Of a stretch of 64,000 nucleotides of DNA, positions 26,658 to 35,194 are shown piece by piece. Positions within the stretch are counted from its first letter, which is position 1. Every line of letters begins with the position of its first letter. The translations under genes and the position numbers were made by a program. The stretch comes from Plantibacter auratus (GTDB taxonomy: Bacteria; Actinomycetota; Actinomycetes; Actinomycetales; Microbacteriaceae), in contig NZ_JBOBFV010000005.1 in NCBI RefSeq assembly GCF_050587365.1, positions 124,001 to 188,000 of the forward strand, in the 5' to 3' direction. The notes beneath the pieces were generated by a model that saw only the letters and a list, made by a program, of their open reading frames with translations, was not told the DNA's origin and did not search any database.

Positions 26658-28394
26658 TCATGCGAGACCGCCCATCGCCTCGATGACGGCGCGGGTGTCG
26701 AGCGGCTCGGGATCCGGCGCCTCAGCAGCGCCCACGGCCCCCACGATCCGGCCCGCGCGGACGGCGACGACCCGGTCGCAGACGGCCGCGAGCGCCGCAG
26801 GGTCCTCGCTCGAGACGACGACCGCCCGGCCGGACGCCGCGAGCGATCGGATCAGGGCGTACCGCTCAGCCCGCCGACGTCCGTCCTCGGAGCCGGGGGC
26901 GCCCGCCCGACCGAACGGTTCGGCGAGCAGCACGGCGCGCGCCCGCGTGTCCGCGATGATCCGGAGCGACTCGGTGAACTGGTCGGCGTCCGGCCCGCGG
27001 TGCACGCCGGGGAGCGCGGCGACCAGGCCGCTCGGCACGGTGGTCGCCCGGTAGTCGCGCCGCGGGTCGGCCACACCGAGCCGGACCATCCTCGTGAGGG
27101 CGTCCGGGGAGACGCTCGACGGTACCCCGCCGAGGAAGGAGAGGTCGAAGCGGATCGGGTGCTCCGTCGTGTAGAGGACCCCCGCGGCGCGCGCCAGCTC
27201 CGTCGTCGAGACGTCGACCGCCGCACCGTCGAGCGCCACCGAACCACGGGTCCGTGCGCCGTACGACCGGCCGAAGACGCTCAACAGCACCTCCCCCGCA
27301 CCGGAGTCGGGCGGACCGAACAGCCCGAGCACCTCCCCCGGCGCGCAGGCGAAGGACAGGTCGTCGACGACGATCCGCTCAGGGTCCGCCGGGTGGCTCG
27401 CGGTCCAGTGTTCGACGGTGAGGCCCGCAGCCGTCACCGACGATGCGATCACCGAGGCACCGTCCGACGTCGATGATCCGCCGGCAACCGGACGGAACGC
27501 GTCGATGCCGCCCACCCCGGCGGCCAACGCCGCGAGCACCTCGCGTTCACCGTTCACGGCCGACAGCCGGATCGGGGGCGACGGGTCACCACTGACGGCG
27601 ATCACGGTCGCGGCCGATGCGACGCTCGCCAGCCCGGTCACGGCCCCGGTCGCGAGCAGGACACCGGGTGCGGGGTCGGCGGTTCGAGGAGCTCGGGCCA
27701 CCTCGACCATCGCCTGCTGCCAACGCTCGACCTCGTCCGCTCGGAGTGCGGGGCCACTGTCGTCGATCACGATGAGCGACGCCTCCGCGGCGACCGCCCT
27801 GGCGAGCTCCACGAGCCGACGCTCCACGACCGACAGGGCACCGGCGGAGTCCGTGGGTGACCGGTCGAGCCCGACGACGCCCAGGGCGCGGTGGATCCGC
27901 TCGGCATCGCTCTGCCTCAAGGACGTCCGGTCGGCGAGCGGCCCTCGGAGGAGCCGCATGACCGCCTCCCGCAGTCCCACCCCACGCTCGGACCCGAGCA
28001 GCACGTTCTCACCGATGGTCTGCGACCAGCTGATGGCCTGCCCGGCCGTCACGACGGCCACCCCGGAGGCACTCGACGCGGCACGGGACGACAACCGCGC
28101 CGGCCTGCCGTCGACGAGCACCGTCTCGGAACCGGACACCCTGGCCGCGCCGCGCGGTCCGGTAGACGTCCCGGACAACCGCGCGATCAGGTGCCGGAGG
28201 ACCGGCACCGGTCCGAGCACGGCGTGCACCGTACCGAAGGGCACCTCGAGCAGCGGCCAGCCGTCCCGCAGGATCGCGAGCGCCGCCGGCGGGACCGACG
28301 AGGAGTCGCGCTCAGCGGTCGCATCGCCACAACGCACGGAGGCGAGGGCACCGGCCAGGTCGCCGGTGCTCTCGCCTCCGTGGTGGATGTCCAT
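26658..28394 (-). CDS. Degenerate, probably ATPase-dead GguA/MglA paralogue in a sugar ABC operon
   Basis: This 578-residue protein keeps the tandem two-domain layout of sugar ABC ATPases but has lost their catalytic residues. Aligning by eye with the intact ATPase at 29722, GTVHA is kept. The Walker A GENGAGKST is replaced by GPVPVLRHL, the Walker B LLILDEP by LIVIDDS, and the H-loop IISHK by LLATG. In the second half, ADPERIVVDDLSFACAPGE through VLLSVFGRSYGARTRGSV clearly follows the GguA second domain. LLAEPFG replaces LILDEPT, and the LSGGNQQK signature is absent. The start at 28394 (MDIHHGGESTG) is 41 bp after the permease stop and has only a weak ribosome site. High Ala/Ser/Arg content suggests relaxed constraint, yet the frame is fully open. 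A regulatory or structural role, or early decay, are both possible. Confidence 0.82.
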   Translation of the reverse strand: MDIHHGGESTGDLAGALASVRCGDATAERDSSSVPPAALAILRDGWPLLEVPFGTVHAVLGPVPVLRHLIARLSGTSTGPRGAARVSGSETVLVDGRPARLSSRAASSASGVAVVTAGQAISWSQTIGENVLLGSERGVGLREAVMRLLRGPLADRTSLRQSDAERIHRALGVVGLDRSPTDSAGALSVVERRLVELARAVAAEASLIVIDDSGPALRADEVERWQQAMVEVARAPRTADPAPGVLLATGAVTGLASVASAATVIAVSGDPSPPIRLSAVNGEREVLAALAAGVGGIDAFRPVAGGSSTSDGASVIASSVTAAGLTVEHWTASHPADPERIVVDDLSFACAPGEVLGLFGPPDSGAGEVLLSVFGRSYGARTRGSVALDGAAVDVSTTELARAAGVLYTTEHPIRFDLSFLGGVPSSVSPDALTRMVRLGVADPRRDYRATTVPSGLVAALPGVHRGPDADQFTESLRIIADTRARAVLLAEPFGRAGAPGSEDGRRRAERYALIRSLAASGRAVVVSSEDPAALAAVCDRVVAVRAGRIVGAVGAAEAPDPEPLDTRAVIEAMGGLA

Positions 28395-28435
28395 GCGTCG
28401 GATCGATCCGGGTTCCGCGGTCGCGGACCTCGGGA

Positions 28436-29689
28436 TCAGCGTCCGCCGCTGCGGCGCTTGTTGTAGACGTCGAACGCGACGGCCAGCAGCAGCACGAGGC
28501 CCTTGACGGCCTGCTGCCACTCGATGCCGAGGCCGATGATCGACATACCGTTGTTCAGCACACCGATGATGAGACCACCGATGATCGCGCCGCCGATGGT
28601 ACCGACGCCACCCTGCACCGCGGCTCCACCGATGAAGGCCGCGGAGATCGCCTCGAGTTCGAAGCCGTCACCGGCCTTCGGACCGGCGAGGTTCAGGCGG
28701 GCCGTGAAGATGAGGCCGGCGAGCGCCGCGAGGAAGCCCATGTTGACGAACAGGAAGAAGTCGACCTTGCGGGTCTTGATGCCGGACAGCTCCGCGGCGT
28801 GACGGTTGCCACCGATCGCGTAGATGTGGCGGCCGAAGACCGAGCGGTTCATGACGATGCCGTAGACGAGCACGAGGACGGCCAGCACGATGAGCGTGAC
28901 CGGGATGCCCTTGTACGCGGCGAGGGCGTACACGAAGAAGCCGATGCCCGCGATGATGAGCACGAGCTTGGCGACGAACCACGGGAACGGCTCGGTGTCC
29001 TGGCCGTACTTCTGACGGCCGAGGCGCGTGCGGACCTGCTGCACGACGAGGCCGACGACGGCGATGACGCCGATACCGAGCGTCAGCGGGTCGATCGGGA
29101 AGTCACCGAACACGTCGTTCAGGAAGCCGTTGCCGAGCGCGCGGTACTCCGCTGGGAAGGAACCGATGTTGGCGTTGCCGAGCACCACGAGCGCGAGGCC
29201 GCGGAAGATGAGCATGCCGGCCAGCGTCACGATGAACGCCGGGATCCCGACGTAGGCGATCCAGAAGCCCTGCCAGACACCGACGAGCGCGCCGATGGCG
29301 AGCGACAGGATGATCGCGATCCACCACGGCATCTGCATCTGCACGGCGAACACACCGGACACCGCACCGACGAAGGCCGCGACGGAACCGACCGACAGGT
29401 CGATGTGGCCGGCGATGATGACCATCACCATGCCGATCGCGAGGACGAGGATGTACCCGTTCTGCACGATCAGGTTGGAGATGTTCTGCGGCCGCAGCAG
29501 GATGCCGTCGGTGATGACGGCGAAGAACACGACGACGAGCAGGAGGGCGATGAAGATGCCGTTCTTGCCGAGGTCGCTGAGGATGTGGGTCAGCCAGCTC
29601 GTGAAGCGGTTGGTGGCCGGGTTCACGAGGCCGCCGGCGGCGGTGCCGTCGCCTGCCGGGACGGTGGGTTTGGTGTCCAGATCGGACAT
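28436..29689 (-). CDS. gguB: Multiple-sugar ABC transporter permease (GguB/XylH type)
   Basis: This is the membrane channel of a CUT2 importer for monosaccharides such as xylose, arabinose or galactose. It is 417 residues with about ten helices. Family signatures are GHIDLSVGSVAAFVGA, YVGIPAFIVTLAGMLIFRG, GGNRHAAELSGI and GGAAVQGGVGTIGGAIIGG. The long loop with RTRLGRQKYGQDTEPF is typical of the GguB/XylH subgroup. The ATG at 29689 has GAAGGAGAA upstream, 32 bp after the ATPase stop. It lies in the operon order binding protein, ATPase, permease, degenerate ATPase. Confidence 0.93.
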   Translation of the reverse strand: MSDLDTKPTVPAGDGTAAGGLVNPATNRFTSWLTHILSDLGKNGIFIALLLVVVFFAVITDGILLRPQNISNLIVQNGYILVLAIGMVMVIIAGHIDLSVGSVAAFVGAVSGVFAVQMQMPWWIAIILSLAIGALVGVWQGFWIAYVGIPAFIVTLAGMLIFRGLALVVLGNANIGSFPAEYRALGNGFLNDVFGDFPIDPLTLGIGVIAVVGLVVQQVRTRLGRQKYGQDTEPFPWFVAKLVLIIAGIGFFVYALAAYKGIPVTLIVLAVLVLVYGIVMNRSVFGRHIYAIGGNRHAAELSGIKTRKVDFFLFVNMGFLAALAGLIFTARLNLAGPKAGDGFELEAISAAFIGGAAVQGGVGTIGGAIIGGLIIGVLNNGMSIIGLGIEWQQAVKGLVLLLAVAFDVYNKRRSGGR

Positions 29690-29721
29690 TGCGGTTCTCC
29701 TTCGATCCGTCCGCGCCCGCG

Positions 29722-31260
29722 TCAGCGGGGCTTCTCCATGGTCATGAGTTTGAGGAGCGCTTCGGGGTTCGCTTCCTCGATCGGCAGTTCGCCGGTGATG
29801 CGGCCCTCGCTGAGGGCGTAGATGCGGTCGCAGATGCCGATGAGCTCGGGGAGCTCGGAGGAGATGACGATGACGCCCTTCCCCTCGGCGGCGAGGCGGT
29901 TGATGATCGTGTAGATCTCGTACTTCGCACCGACGTCGATGCCGCGGGTGGGCTCATCGAGGATGAGGACGTCGGGGTCGGAGTAGATCCACTTCGACAG
30001 GACGACCTTCTGCTGGTTACCGCCCGAGAGCTTCCCGGTCTTCGCGAGCACGTTCGGAGCCTTGATGTTCATGCTCTTCCGGTACTCCTCGGCGACCTTG
30101 TACTCCTCGTTGTCGTTGACGAGTCCGCCGCGTTCGAGCTTCTTCAGCGAGGCCATCGAGATGTTCCGCTTGATGTCCTCGATGAGGTTGAGGCCGTAGT
30201 ACTTGCGGTCCTCGGTGGCGTACGCGAGGCCGTTGTCGATCGCCTCCGACACCGTGCGGGTGCGGATCTCGGTGCCGTTCTTGAAGACCTTGCCGCTGAT
30301 GCGGCTGCCGTACGACTGACCGAACAGGCTCATCGCGAACTCGGTTCGCCCGGCGCCCATGAGGCCGGCGATGCCGACGATCTCACCGGCGCGGACGTTG
30401 AGGTTGACGGCGTCCACCATCACGCGGGTCGGGTCCTGCGGGTGGTGGGCGGTCCAGTCCTCGACGCGCAGGATCTCCTCGCCGATGTTCGGCGTGTGGT
30501 CCGGGTAGCGGTGCTCGAGGTCGCGGCCGACCATGTCCTTGATGATGCGCTCTTCGGTGACGTCGTTCTTCACGATCGTCTCGATGGTCTTGCCGTCGCG
30601 GATGACGGTGACGGTGTCGGCGACCTTCTTGATCTCGTTGAGCTTGTGGCTGATGATGATCGACGTGATGCCCTGCTCCTTGAGGTGCAGGATCAGGTCG
30701 AGCAGGTGGTCGGAGTCCTCGTCGTTCAGTGCGGCGGTCGGCTCGTCGAGGATGAGGAGCTTCACGCGCTTCGAGAGGGCCTTCGCGATCTCGACGAGCT
30801 GCTGCTTGCCGACGCCGATCTCGAGGATCTTGGTCGTCGGGTTCTCCCGCAGGCCGACCCGGGCGAGCAGTGCTGCCGCCTCCTGGTTGGTGCGGTTCCA
30901 GTCGATGAGGCCGAGCGGCCCCTTCAGCTCGTTGTTGAGGAAGATGTTCTCCGCGATGGAGAGGTAGGGGCTGAGGGCCAGCTCCTGGTGGATGATGACG
31001 ATGCCCTTGGACTCCGAGTCGCGGATGTCCTTGAACTCCATCGTCTCGCCCTCGAAGACGATGTCGCCCTCGTAGGTGCCGAACGGGTAGACGCCGGACA
31101 ACACCTTCATGAGCGTCGACTTGCCGGCGCCGTTCTCACCGCAGATGGCGTGCACGGTACCGCGCTGCACATCGAGCGTGACGTTCGAGAGGGCCTTGAC
31201 GCCGGGGAAGGTCTTGATGATGTTGCGCATCTCGAGGATGCTCGTGGTCTCGCCTGACAC
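29722..31260 (-). CDS. gguA: Multiple-sugar ABC transporter ATP-binding protein (GguA/MglA type)
   Basis: This is the energy-coupling ATPase of the CUT2 importer, with two fused domains in 512 residues. The first domain has an intact Walker A GENGAGKSTLMKVLSG, signature EIGVGKQQLVEIAKAL, Walker B LLILDEPTAAL and H-loop IIISHK. The second has the naturally altered P-loop GLMGAGRTEFAMSLFG, signature LSGGNQQKVVLSKW and LILDEPTRGIDVGAK. The GTG start at 31260 follows AAGGAGACACG. A 107-bp gap with a hairpin separates it from the upstream binding-protein gene. The intact motifs contrast with the dead paralogue at the end of the same operon. Confidence 0.96.
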   Translation of the reverse strand: MSGETTSILEMRNIIKTFPGVKALSNVTLDVQRGTVHAICGENGAGKSTLMKVLSGVYPFGTYEGDIVFEGETMEFKDIRDSESKGIVIIHQELALSPYLSIAENIFLNNELKGPLGLIDWNRTNQEAAALLARVGLRENPTTKILEIGVGKQQLVEIAKALSKRVKLLILDEPTAALNDEDSDHLLDLILHLKEQGITSIIISHKLNEIKKVADTVTVIRDGKTIETIVKNDVTEERIIKDMVGRDLEHRYPDHTPNIGEEILRVEDWTAHHPQDPTRVMVDAVNLNVRAGEIVGIAGLMGAGRTEFAMSLFGQSYGSRISGKVFKNGTEIRTRTVSEAIDNGLAYATEDRKYYGLNLIEDIKRNISMASLKKLERGGLVNDNEEYKVAEEYRKSMNIKAPNVLAKTGKLSGGNQQKVVLSKWIYSDPDVLILDEPTRGIDVGAKYEIYTIINRLAAEGKGVIVISSELPELIGICDRIYALSEGRITGELPIEEANPEALLKLMTMEKPR

Positions 31261-31300
31261 CGTGTCTCCTTACAGGTGATCGTCGTTGAACCGGGCCCTC

Positions 31301-31346
31301 CGACAGGCTCAGGGATCGGAAGTGATTCCGTTCCCTGAGCCTGTCG
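31301..31346 (-). repeat. Family B palindromic repeat between chvE-like and gguA-like genes
   Basis: CGACAGGCTCAGGGA (31301-31315) and its perfect reverse complement (31332-31346) form a 15-bp stem with a 16-base loop. Located directly after the binding-protein stop, it could stabilise the 5' message or partly terminate, giving excess binding protein. Confidence 0.8.
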
Positions 31347-31367
31347 AAAGGGGTGTTGCAGGACTGA

Positions 31368-32492
31368 CTAGCCCTTGATCTCGTCTTCGGTCCAGTAACC
31401 GGAGTCCACGAGGACCTCCTGGATGTTGTCCTTGACGACGATCTGCGACTCGAGGAGGAAGGACGGGACGACCTTCTTGCCGTTGTCGTAGTCCTCGGTG
31501 TTGTTGACCTCGGGCTTCTCACCGTTCAGCACGGCGACGGCCATCTTGACGGCTTCGCTCGCCAGCTGGCGGGTGTCCTTGAAGATGGTCGCGTACTGCT
31601 CGCCGGACTCGATGGCCTTGACCGAGTCGAGCTCGGCGTCCTGGCCGGAGATGACGGGCCAGCCGTCGCCCACCGAGTAGCCGGCGTCGGTCAGCGCCGA
31701 GATGATGCCTCGCGAGATGCCGTCGTAGGGCGACAGGACCGCGTTGACCTTGCTGCCGTCGGAGTAGGTCGACGTGAGGATGTTCTCCATACGCTTCTGC
31801 GCGGTCTCACCGTCCCAACGGAGCGTTGCAGCCTGCTCGAAGGAGGTCTGGCCGCTGGCGACCTTGAGGGTGCCCGCGTCGATGAACGGCTTCAGGGTGT
31901 CCTGAGCGCCGTCCCAGAAGAACGTGGCGTTGTTGTCGTCGGGCGAGCCGGCGAACATCTCGATGTTGAACGGACCGGCGGGTGCGCCCTCGGTGGGCTT
32001 GCCCTCGAGGTCGACGAGGCCGAGGCCGTTGAGGACCGAGTTGGCCTGCTGCACGCCGACCTTGTAGTTGTCGAACGACGCGTAGTAGTCGACGTTCTCG
32101 CTATCGCGGATCAGGCGGTCGTAGGCGATGACGGGGATGTCGCCGTCCTTGGCCTCCTGGAGCACGCTCGTGAGCGTGGTGCCGTCGATCGAGGCGATGA
32201 TCAGGACGGAGGCGCCCTTGGTGATCATGTTCTCGATCTGCGAGACCTGGGTGGGGATGTCGTCCTCGGCGTACTGCAGGTCGACCTTGAAGCCCTCCTT
32301 CTCCAGCTGCTCCTTGACGGCGTTGCCGTCCTGGATCCAGCGCTCGGAGCTCTTGGTGGGCATCGCGACGCCGACGAGCTTGCCGTCGCCTTCGCCGCCG
32401 CCCGATCCGCCGCTTGCGCCGCCGGAGCAGCCGGCGAGCGACACGACCATCGTGCCTGCGGCCAGCGTGGCGAGGAGCATTCTCTTCTTCAC
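31368..32492 (-). CDS. chvE: Multiple-monosaccharide-binding lipoprotein (ChvE type)
   Basis: This is the extracellular receptor of the CUT2 importer, 374 residues. The signal peptide MKKRMLLATLAAGTMVVS ends in lipobox LAGCS, followed by a Gly/Ser linker. LVGVAMPTKSSERWIQDG, VLIIASIDGTTLTSVLQEA, VIAYDRLIRDSENVDYY and WPVISGQDAELDSVKAI are ChvE/XylF-like ligand-pocket segments. The start is GTG at 32492 with GGAAGGAACC upstream. ChvE homologues bind xylose, arabinose, galactose and glucose. The exact ligand here is not fixed by sequence. It is the first gene of the operon and is controlled by the promoter-operator at 32786-32843. Confidence 0.94.
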   Translation of the reverse strand: MKKRMLLATLAAGTMVVSLAGCSGGASGGSGGGEGDGKLVGVAMPTKSSERWIQDGNAVKEQLEKEGFKVDLQYAEDDIPTQVSQIENMITKGASVLIIASIDGTTLTSVLQEAKDGDIPVIAYDRLIRDSENVDYYASFDNYKVGVQQANSVLNGLGLVDLEGKPTEGAPAGPFNIEMFAGSPDDNNATFFWDGAQDTLKPFIDAGTLKVASGQTSFEQAATLRWDGETAQKRMENILTSTYSDGSKVNAVLSPYDGISRGIISALTDAGYSVGDGWPVISGQDAELDSVKAIESGEQYATIFKDTRQLASEAVKMAVAVLNGEKPEVNNTEDYDNGKKVVPSFLLESQIVVKDNIQEVLVDSGYWTEDEIKG

Positions 32493-32785
32493 TGTGTGGT
32501 TCCTTCCCTAGGGAGTTGCTTGGACGTCATTGTCATGCGCAGGTCTGTCGGCTTCGATGTGTCCAGCTCATCGAGGCCGCTCGTCGGCTACGTGGCGTTC
32601 GCGGGTGCGGGTGCGGACGCCTCGTCGTGGTGTCGGCGAGGGTGCAGGGAGAGGTGGCCGGCGGAGAGCCGGGCCGAGAGGGAGCTGTGGTCGGATCGAT
32701 CGGTGCCGTGGATCGGGAGGCGGCTCATCGCCGACCTGCTCGCTCCATTGCGCTTCGTTCCCACGTCGACTTCCTCGTCACTCCG
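32493..32785. other. Long 5' leader of the chvE-like operon, no gene
   Basis: About 290 bp lie between the operator/start-site region and the chvE-like start. Small open frames here (for example 32588-32833 minus) have no ribosome site or recognisable product. It probably forms the untranslated leader. Nothing of known riboswitch type was recognised. Confidence 0.5.
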
Positions 32786-32843
32786 AATGTGACCGTTCAC
32801 ATTGTGTGTCACACGATAGCCCCAGACCTCCACCTGATGTCAA
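32786..32843 (-). promoter_or_regulatory. Promoter and two LacI-type operators of the chvE-gguAB operon
   Basis: Read on the minus strand, a -35 box TTGACA (plus 32838-32843) and a -10 box TATCGT (plus 32813-32818) are 19 bp apart. Immediately downstream are two palindromes: GTGTGTCACAC (32804-32814) and AATGTGACCGTTCACATT (32786-32803). The second is nearly the same as the site at 34115 before the LacI gene at 34148, so that protein is the likely repressor. The remaining 150 bp up to 32993 hold no gene. Confidence 0.78.
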
Positions 32844-32993
32844 GTCGGGATGGGTCTCATTTTCATAACCGGCGACTGTCGGGGCATGGTCGCGCTCTCA
32901 GTGAGCCCGTGCGGGCACGTGCCGGGGGCGCGGGTACGCCCCGATCGGCGTGGCCGGAACCAGGGGATGTGCCCCGGCGATCCCAGTAGGAGC

Positions 32994-34013
32994 CTAGAGT
33001 TCGGCGTCGATCGCGCGGATGACGTCCCACGCGCCGTCCTCGGAGTTCGACAGCACGACGACGTCGATGGCGTCGGCGGCCGTCGGGCCGAAGTAGGTGC
33101 GCACGATGCCGCTCGCGCCGGGGTTGACACCGTCGAGGTACATCGATCGCACCTGGCCGTCCTCGTCGACGTCGAACTCGAAGCCGAAGCCGTAGGAGAT
33201 CTCCTCGTCGACCTCGATCTGCGGAGAGGTGAACTCCTCGGTCAGCTCGGCGGTGAGGATCTTCGCGTCGCGGGCGGCGCGCAGGAAGGTGATGAGGTCG
33301 GCCGCGGTGGACTGTGCACCGGCGTCCGGGCCGCCGAGCGGCGGGAAGGCGTCGGTGTTCGAGTGCCAGACGCCGTCGTCGTCGACGTCGCCGCCCTCGG
33401 CCAGGCCGGGCTCGCCCGTCCGGCGGTCGACGAAGCCCGAGTGGTCCATGCCGAGCAGCGCGAACACCTGCTGCTCGATGAGCTGGCGGTAGGGCAACCC
33501 CGTCACGCCCTCGAGCGCGAGCCCGAGCAGCACGTAGCCCGCGTTGACGTAGTTCGCCTCCTCGCCAGGGGCCGCGAGCGGCTCCTTGTCGGCGAAGAGC
33601 GGCAGGAGGTCGGCGGTCTCGCGGATCGACGAGGCCGGGCGCTCGGCCCAGAGGTCGTCGTAGCTCTCGCCGGCGGTCTCGTCGGCGTCGTCGGCGATGC
33701 CGGAGGTGTGGGTGAGGAGGTGGAGCAGCTGGACGTCGCGGCGGATGGTGGTGCCGTCGAGGTCGACGTACTCGTGGATCGACTCGTCGAGGTCGATGTG
33801 TCCGGCGTCGACCTGCTGGAGCACGGCGGCGGCGGTGAAGAGCTTCGTGATGGACGCCGTGTCGAAGCGGGTGTCGAGCGTGATGGGCTCGTCGCGCTCC
33901 CGGGAGGCGAGGCCACGGGCAGCCTCGAAGAGCGTCTCGTCACCGCGCTTGACGAGCACGACGCCCGAGAAGTCGGTGGCTTCGATGACGCGGGCGACGC
34001 TTTCGGTATCCAT
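32994..34013 (-). CDS. Serine hydrolase of the beta-lactamase/penicillin-binding-protein-like family
   Basis: This 339-residue enzyme has the class-C beta-lactamase/esterase fold. The nucleophile motif SxxK is seen as FDTASITKLFTAAAVLQQ (Ser about residue 53), the second motif YxN as ANYVNAGYVLLG, and HTSGIADD is a common active-site-rim motif. There is no signal peptide, so it is cytoplasmic, and esterase or peptidase activity is more likely than antibiotic resistance. The ATG at 34013 (MDTESVARVIEATDFSGVVL) is preceded by GGGGG directly and by TACCGT, which may indicate a nearly leaderless message. It is divergent from the LacI gene at 34148. No functional link to sugar uptake is visible. 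Confidence 0.87.
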   Translation of the reverse strand: MDTESVARVIEATDFSGVVLVKRGDETLFEAARGLASRERDEPITLDTRFDTASITKLFTAAAVLQQVDAGHIDLDESIHEYVDLDGTTIRRDVQLLHLLTHTSGIADDADETAGESYDDLWAERPASSIRETADLLPLFADKEPLAAPGEEANYVNAGYVLLGLALEGVTGLPYRQLIEQQVFALLGMDHSGFVDRRTGEPGLAEGGDVDDDGVWHSNTDAFPPLGGPDAGAQSTAADLITFLRAARDAKILTAELTEEFTSPQIEVDEEISYGFGFEFDVDEDGQVRSMYLDGVNPGASGIVRTYFGPTAADAIDVVVLSNSEDGAWDVIRAIDAEL

Positions 34014-34114
34014 CCCCCAACGGTACCGTCGCGGACCCCTCCGTGGCTCCACGCACCCTGGGGGACCCGATCCGTCGGGGGCCTGAGGCGTGTGCATAAT
34101 GGGTGCAGCACGAA

Positions 34115-34130
34115 ATGTGACCGTGCACAT
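34115..34130. promoter_or_regulatory. LacI-type operator upstream of the LacI gene at 34148
   Basis: ATGTGACCGTGCACAT carries 5-bp arms ATGTG/CACAT and shares ATGTGACCGT with the site at 32787. It is 18 bp from the regulator's GTG, consistent with autoregulation. Confidence 0.72.
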
Positions 34131-34147
34131 CGAGGTCCGAGGAATCC

Positions 34148-35167
34148 GTGAGCGACGACGCCGAACGGGGGCGAGCCCCCAATATCCGTGATGTCGCGCG
34201 CCTGGCCGGGGTCTCCCACCAGACGGTCTCACGAGTGCTCAACAACCACCCGAGCATCCGCGACTCCACCCGCGACCGGGTCCTCGCCGTCATGGACGAG
34301 GTCAACTACCGTCCGAACCGCGCGGCCAGGGCGCTCGTGACGAGTCGGTCGCGGACCATCGGCGTGCTCGCGAGCCAGCGGTCGCAGTACGGTCCGGCGA
34401 GCATGATCCAGGCGATCGAGAACGCGAGCAAGGACGCCGGATACCTCGTCAGCACGGCGAACCTGCCCGACGTCTCCGACGCGTCGATCGTCGCGGCCGT
34501 CGAGCATCTGCTCGCGCAGTCGGTCGACGGCATCGTGGTCATCGCGCCGCAGGTCCGGGTGTTCCGGGCGATCGAGGAGCTGCAGGTGCGGGTGCCGTTC
34601 ATCGCGGTGCAGTCCGGCGGCGACCTCGACGACCACTCGATCGGCGTCGACCAGGTCGCCGGTGGACGATTGGCGACGCGGCACCTCATCGAGCTCGGGC
34701 ATCGGAACATCTACCACCTCGCCGGCCCGCAGGACTGGATCGAGGCGGAGGCGCGCATGCACGGGTTCCTCGCCGAGATGAGCGCGCAGGACGTGCCGAC
34801 GACCGCGCCGATCCTCGGTGACTGGACCGCCGACTTCGGGTATCGCGCCGGGATCGAACTCATGCGGGTGCGCGACTTCACGGCGATCTTCTCGTCGAAC
34901 GACCAGATGGCGCTCGGCCTCATCCACGCGATCCGCGACGAGGGGTACGACGTGCCCCGGGACGTGTCGATCGTGGGGTTCGACGACATCCCGGAGGCAC
35001 CGCACTTCTGGCCGCCGCTCACGACGGTGCGGCAGGACTTCGACGAGCTGGGGCGTCGTTGTGTCGCGCGATTGCTCGGCAACCTCGAGGTCGACGCCGT
35101 CGGGTACCGCGGAACGATCGAGCCGGAGCTGATCGTGCGGAAGTCGACGGGTCGCCCGGCCTTCTGA
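34148..35167 (+). CDS. LacI-family regulator, probable repressor of the chvE-gguAB operon
   Basis: The 339-residue product has the DNA-binding head NIRDVARLAGVSHQTVSRVL and hinge helix around RPNRAARALVTSR. The effector domain runs from TIGVLASQRSQYGPASM through IFSSNDQMALGLIHAI to VGFDDIPEAPHFWPPLTTV. The GTG at 34148 is preceded by GAGGAATCC. Its own upstream operator matches that of the chvE-gguAB operon about 1.3 kb away, so control of monosaccharide uptake is the most economical reading. The inducer is probably one of the transported sugars. It diverges from the serine hydrolase gene. Confidence 0.93.
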   Translation: MSDDAERGRAPNIRDVARLAGVSHQTVSRVLNNHPSIRDSTRDRVLAVMDEVNYRPNRAARALVTSRSRTIGVLASQRSQYGPASMIQAIENASKDAGYLVSTANLPDVSDASIVAAVEHLLAQSVDGIVVIAPQVRVFRAIEELQVRVPFIAVQSGGDLDDHSIGVDQVAGGRLATRHLIELGHRNIYHLAGPQDWIEAEARMHGFLAEMSAQDVPTTAPILGDWTADFGYRAGIELMRVRDFTAIFSSNDQMALGLIHAIRDEGYDVPRDVSIVGFDDIPEAPHFWPPLTTVRQDFDELGRRCVARLLGNLEVDAVGYRGTIEPELIVRKSTGRPAF

Positions 35168-35194
35168 CCCCTCGTGGTCGTGGTCCGGTGGTGG

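Noticed and set aside
29689..31257. 522-codon plus-strand open frame opposite the intact sugar ATPase
   Set aside because: The minus-strand frame has every ABC motif. This is its mirror.
32588..32833. Possible 81-residue gene in the chvE leader
   Set aside because: It has no ribosome site, its start is near the promoter -35/-10 region, and no protein-like pattern is seen.
32994..34013. Beta-lactamase resistance gene
   Set aside because: SxxK and YxN are present, but there is no signal peptide and it lacks the typical class-C KTG region, so a cytoplasmic esterase-like serine hydrolase is safer.
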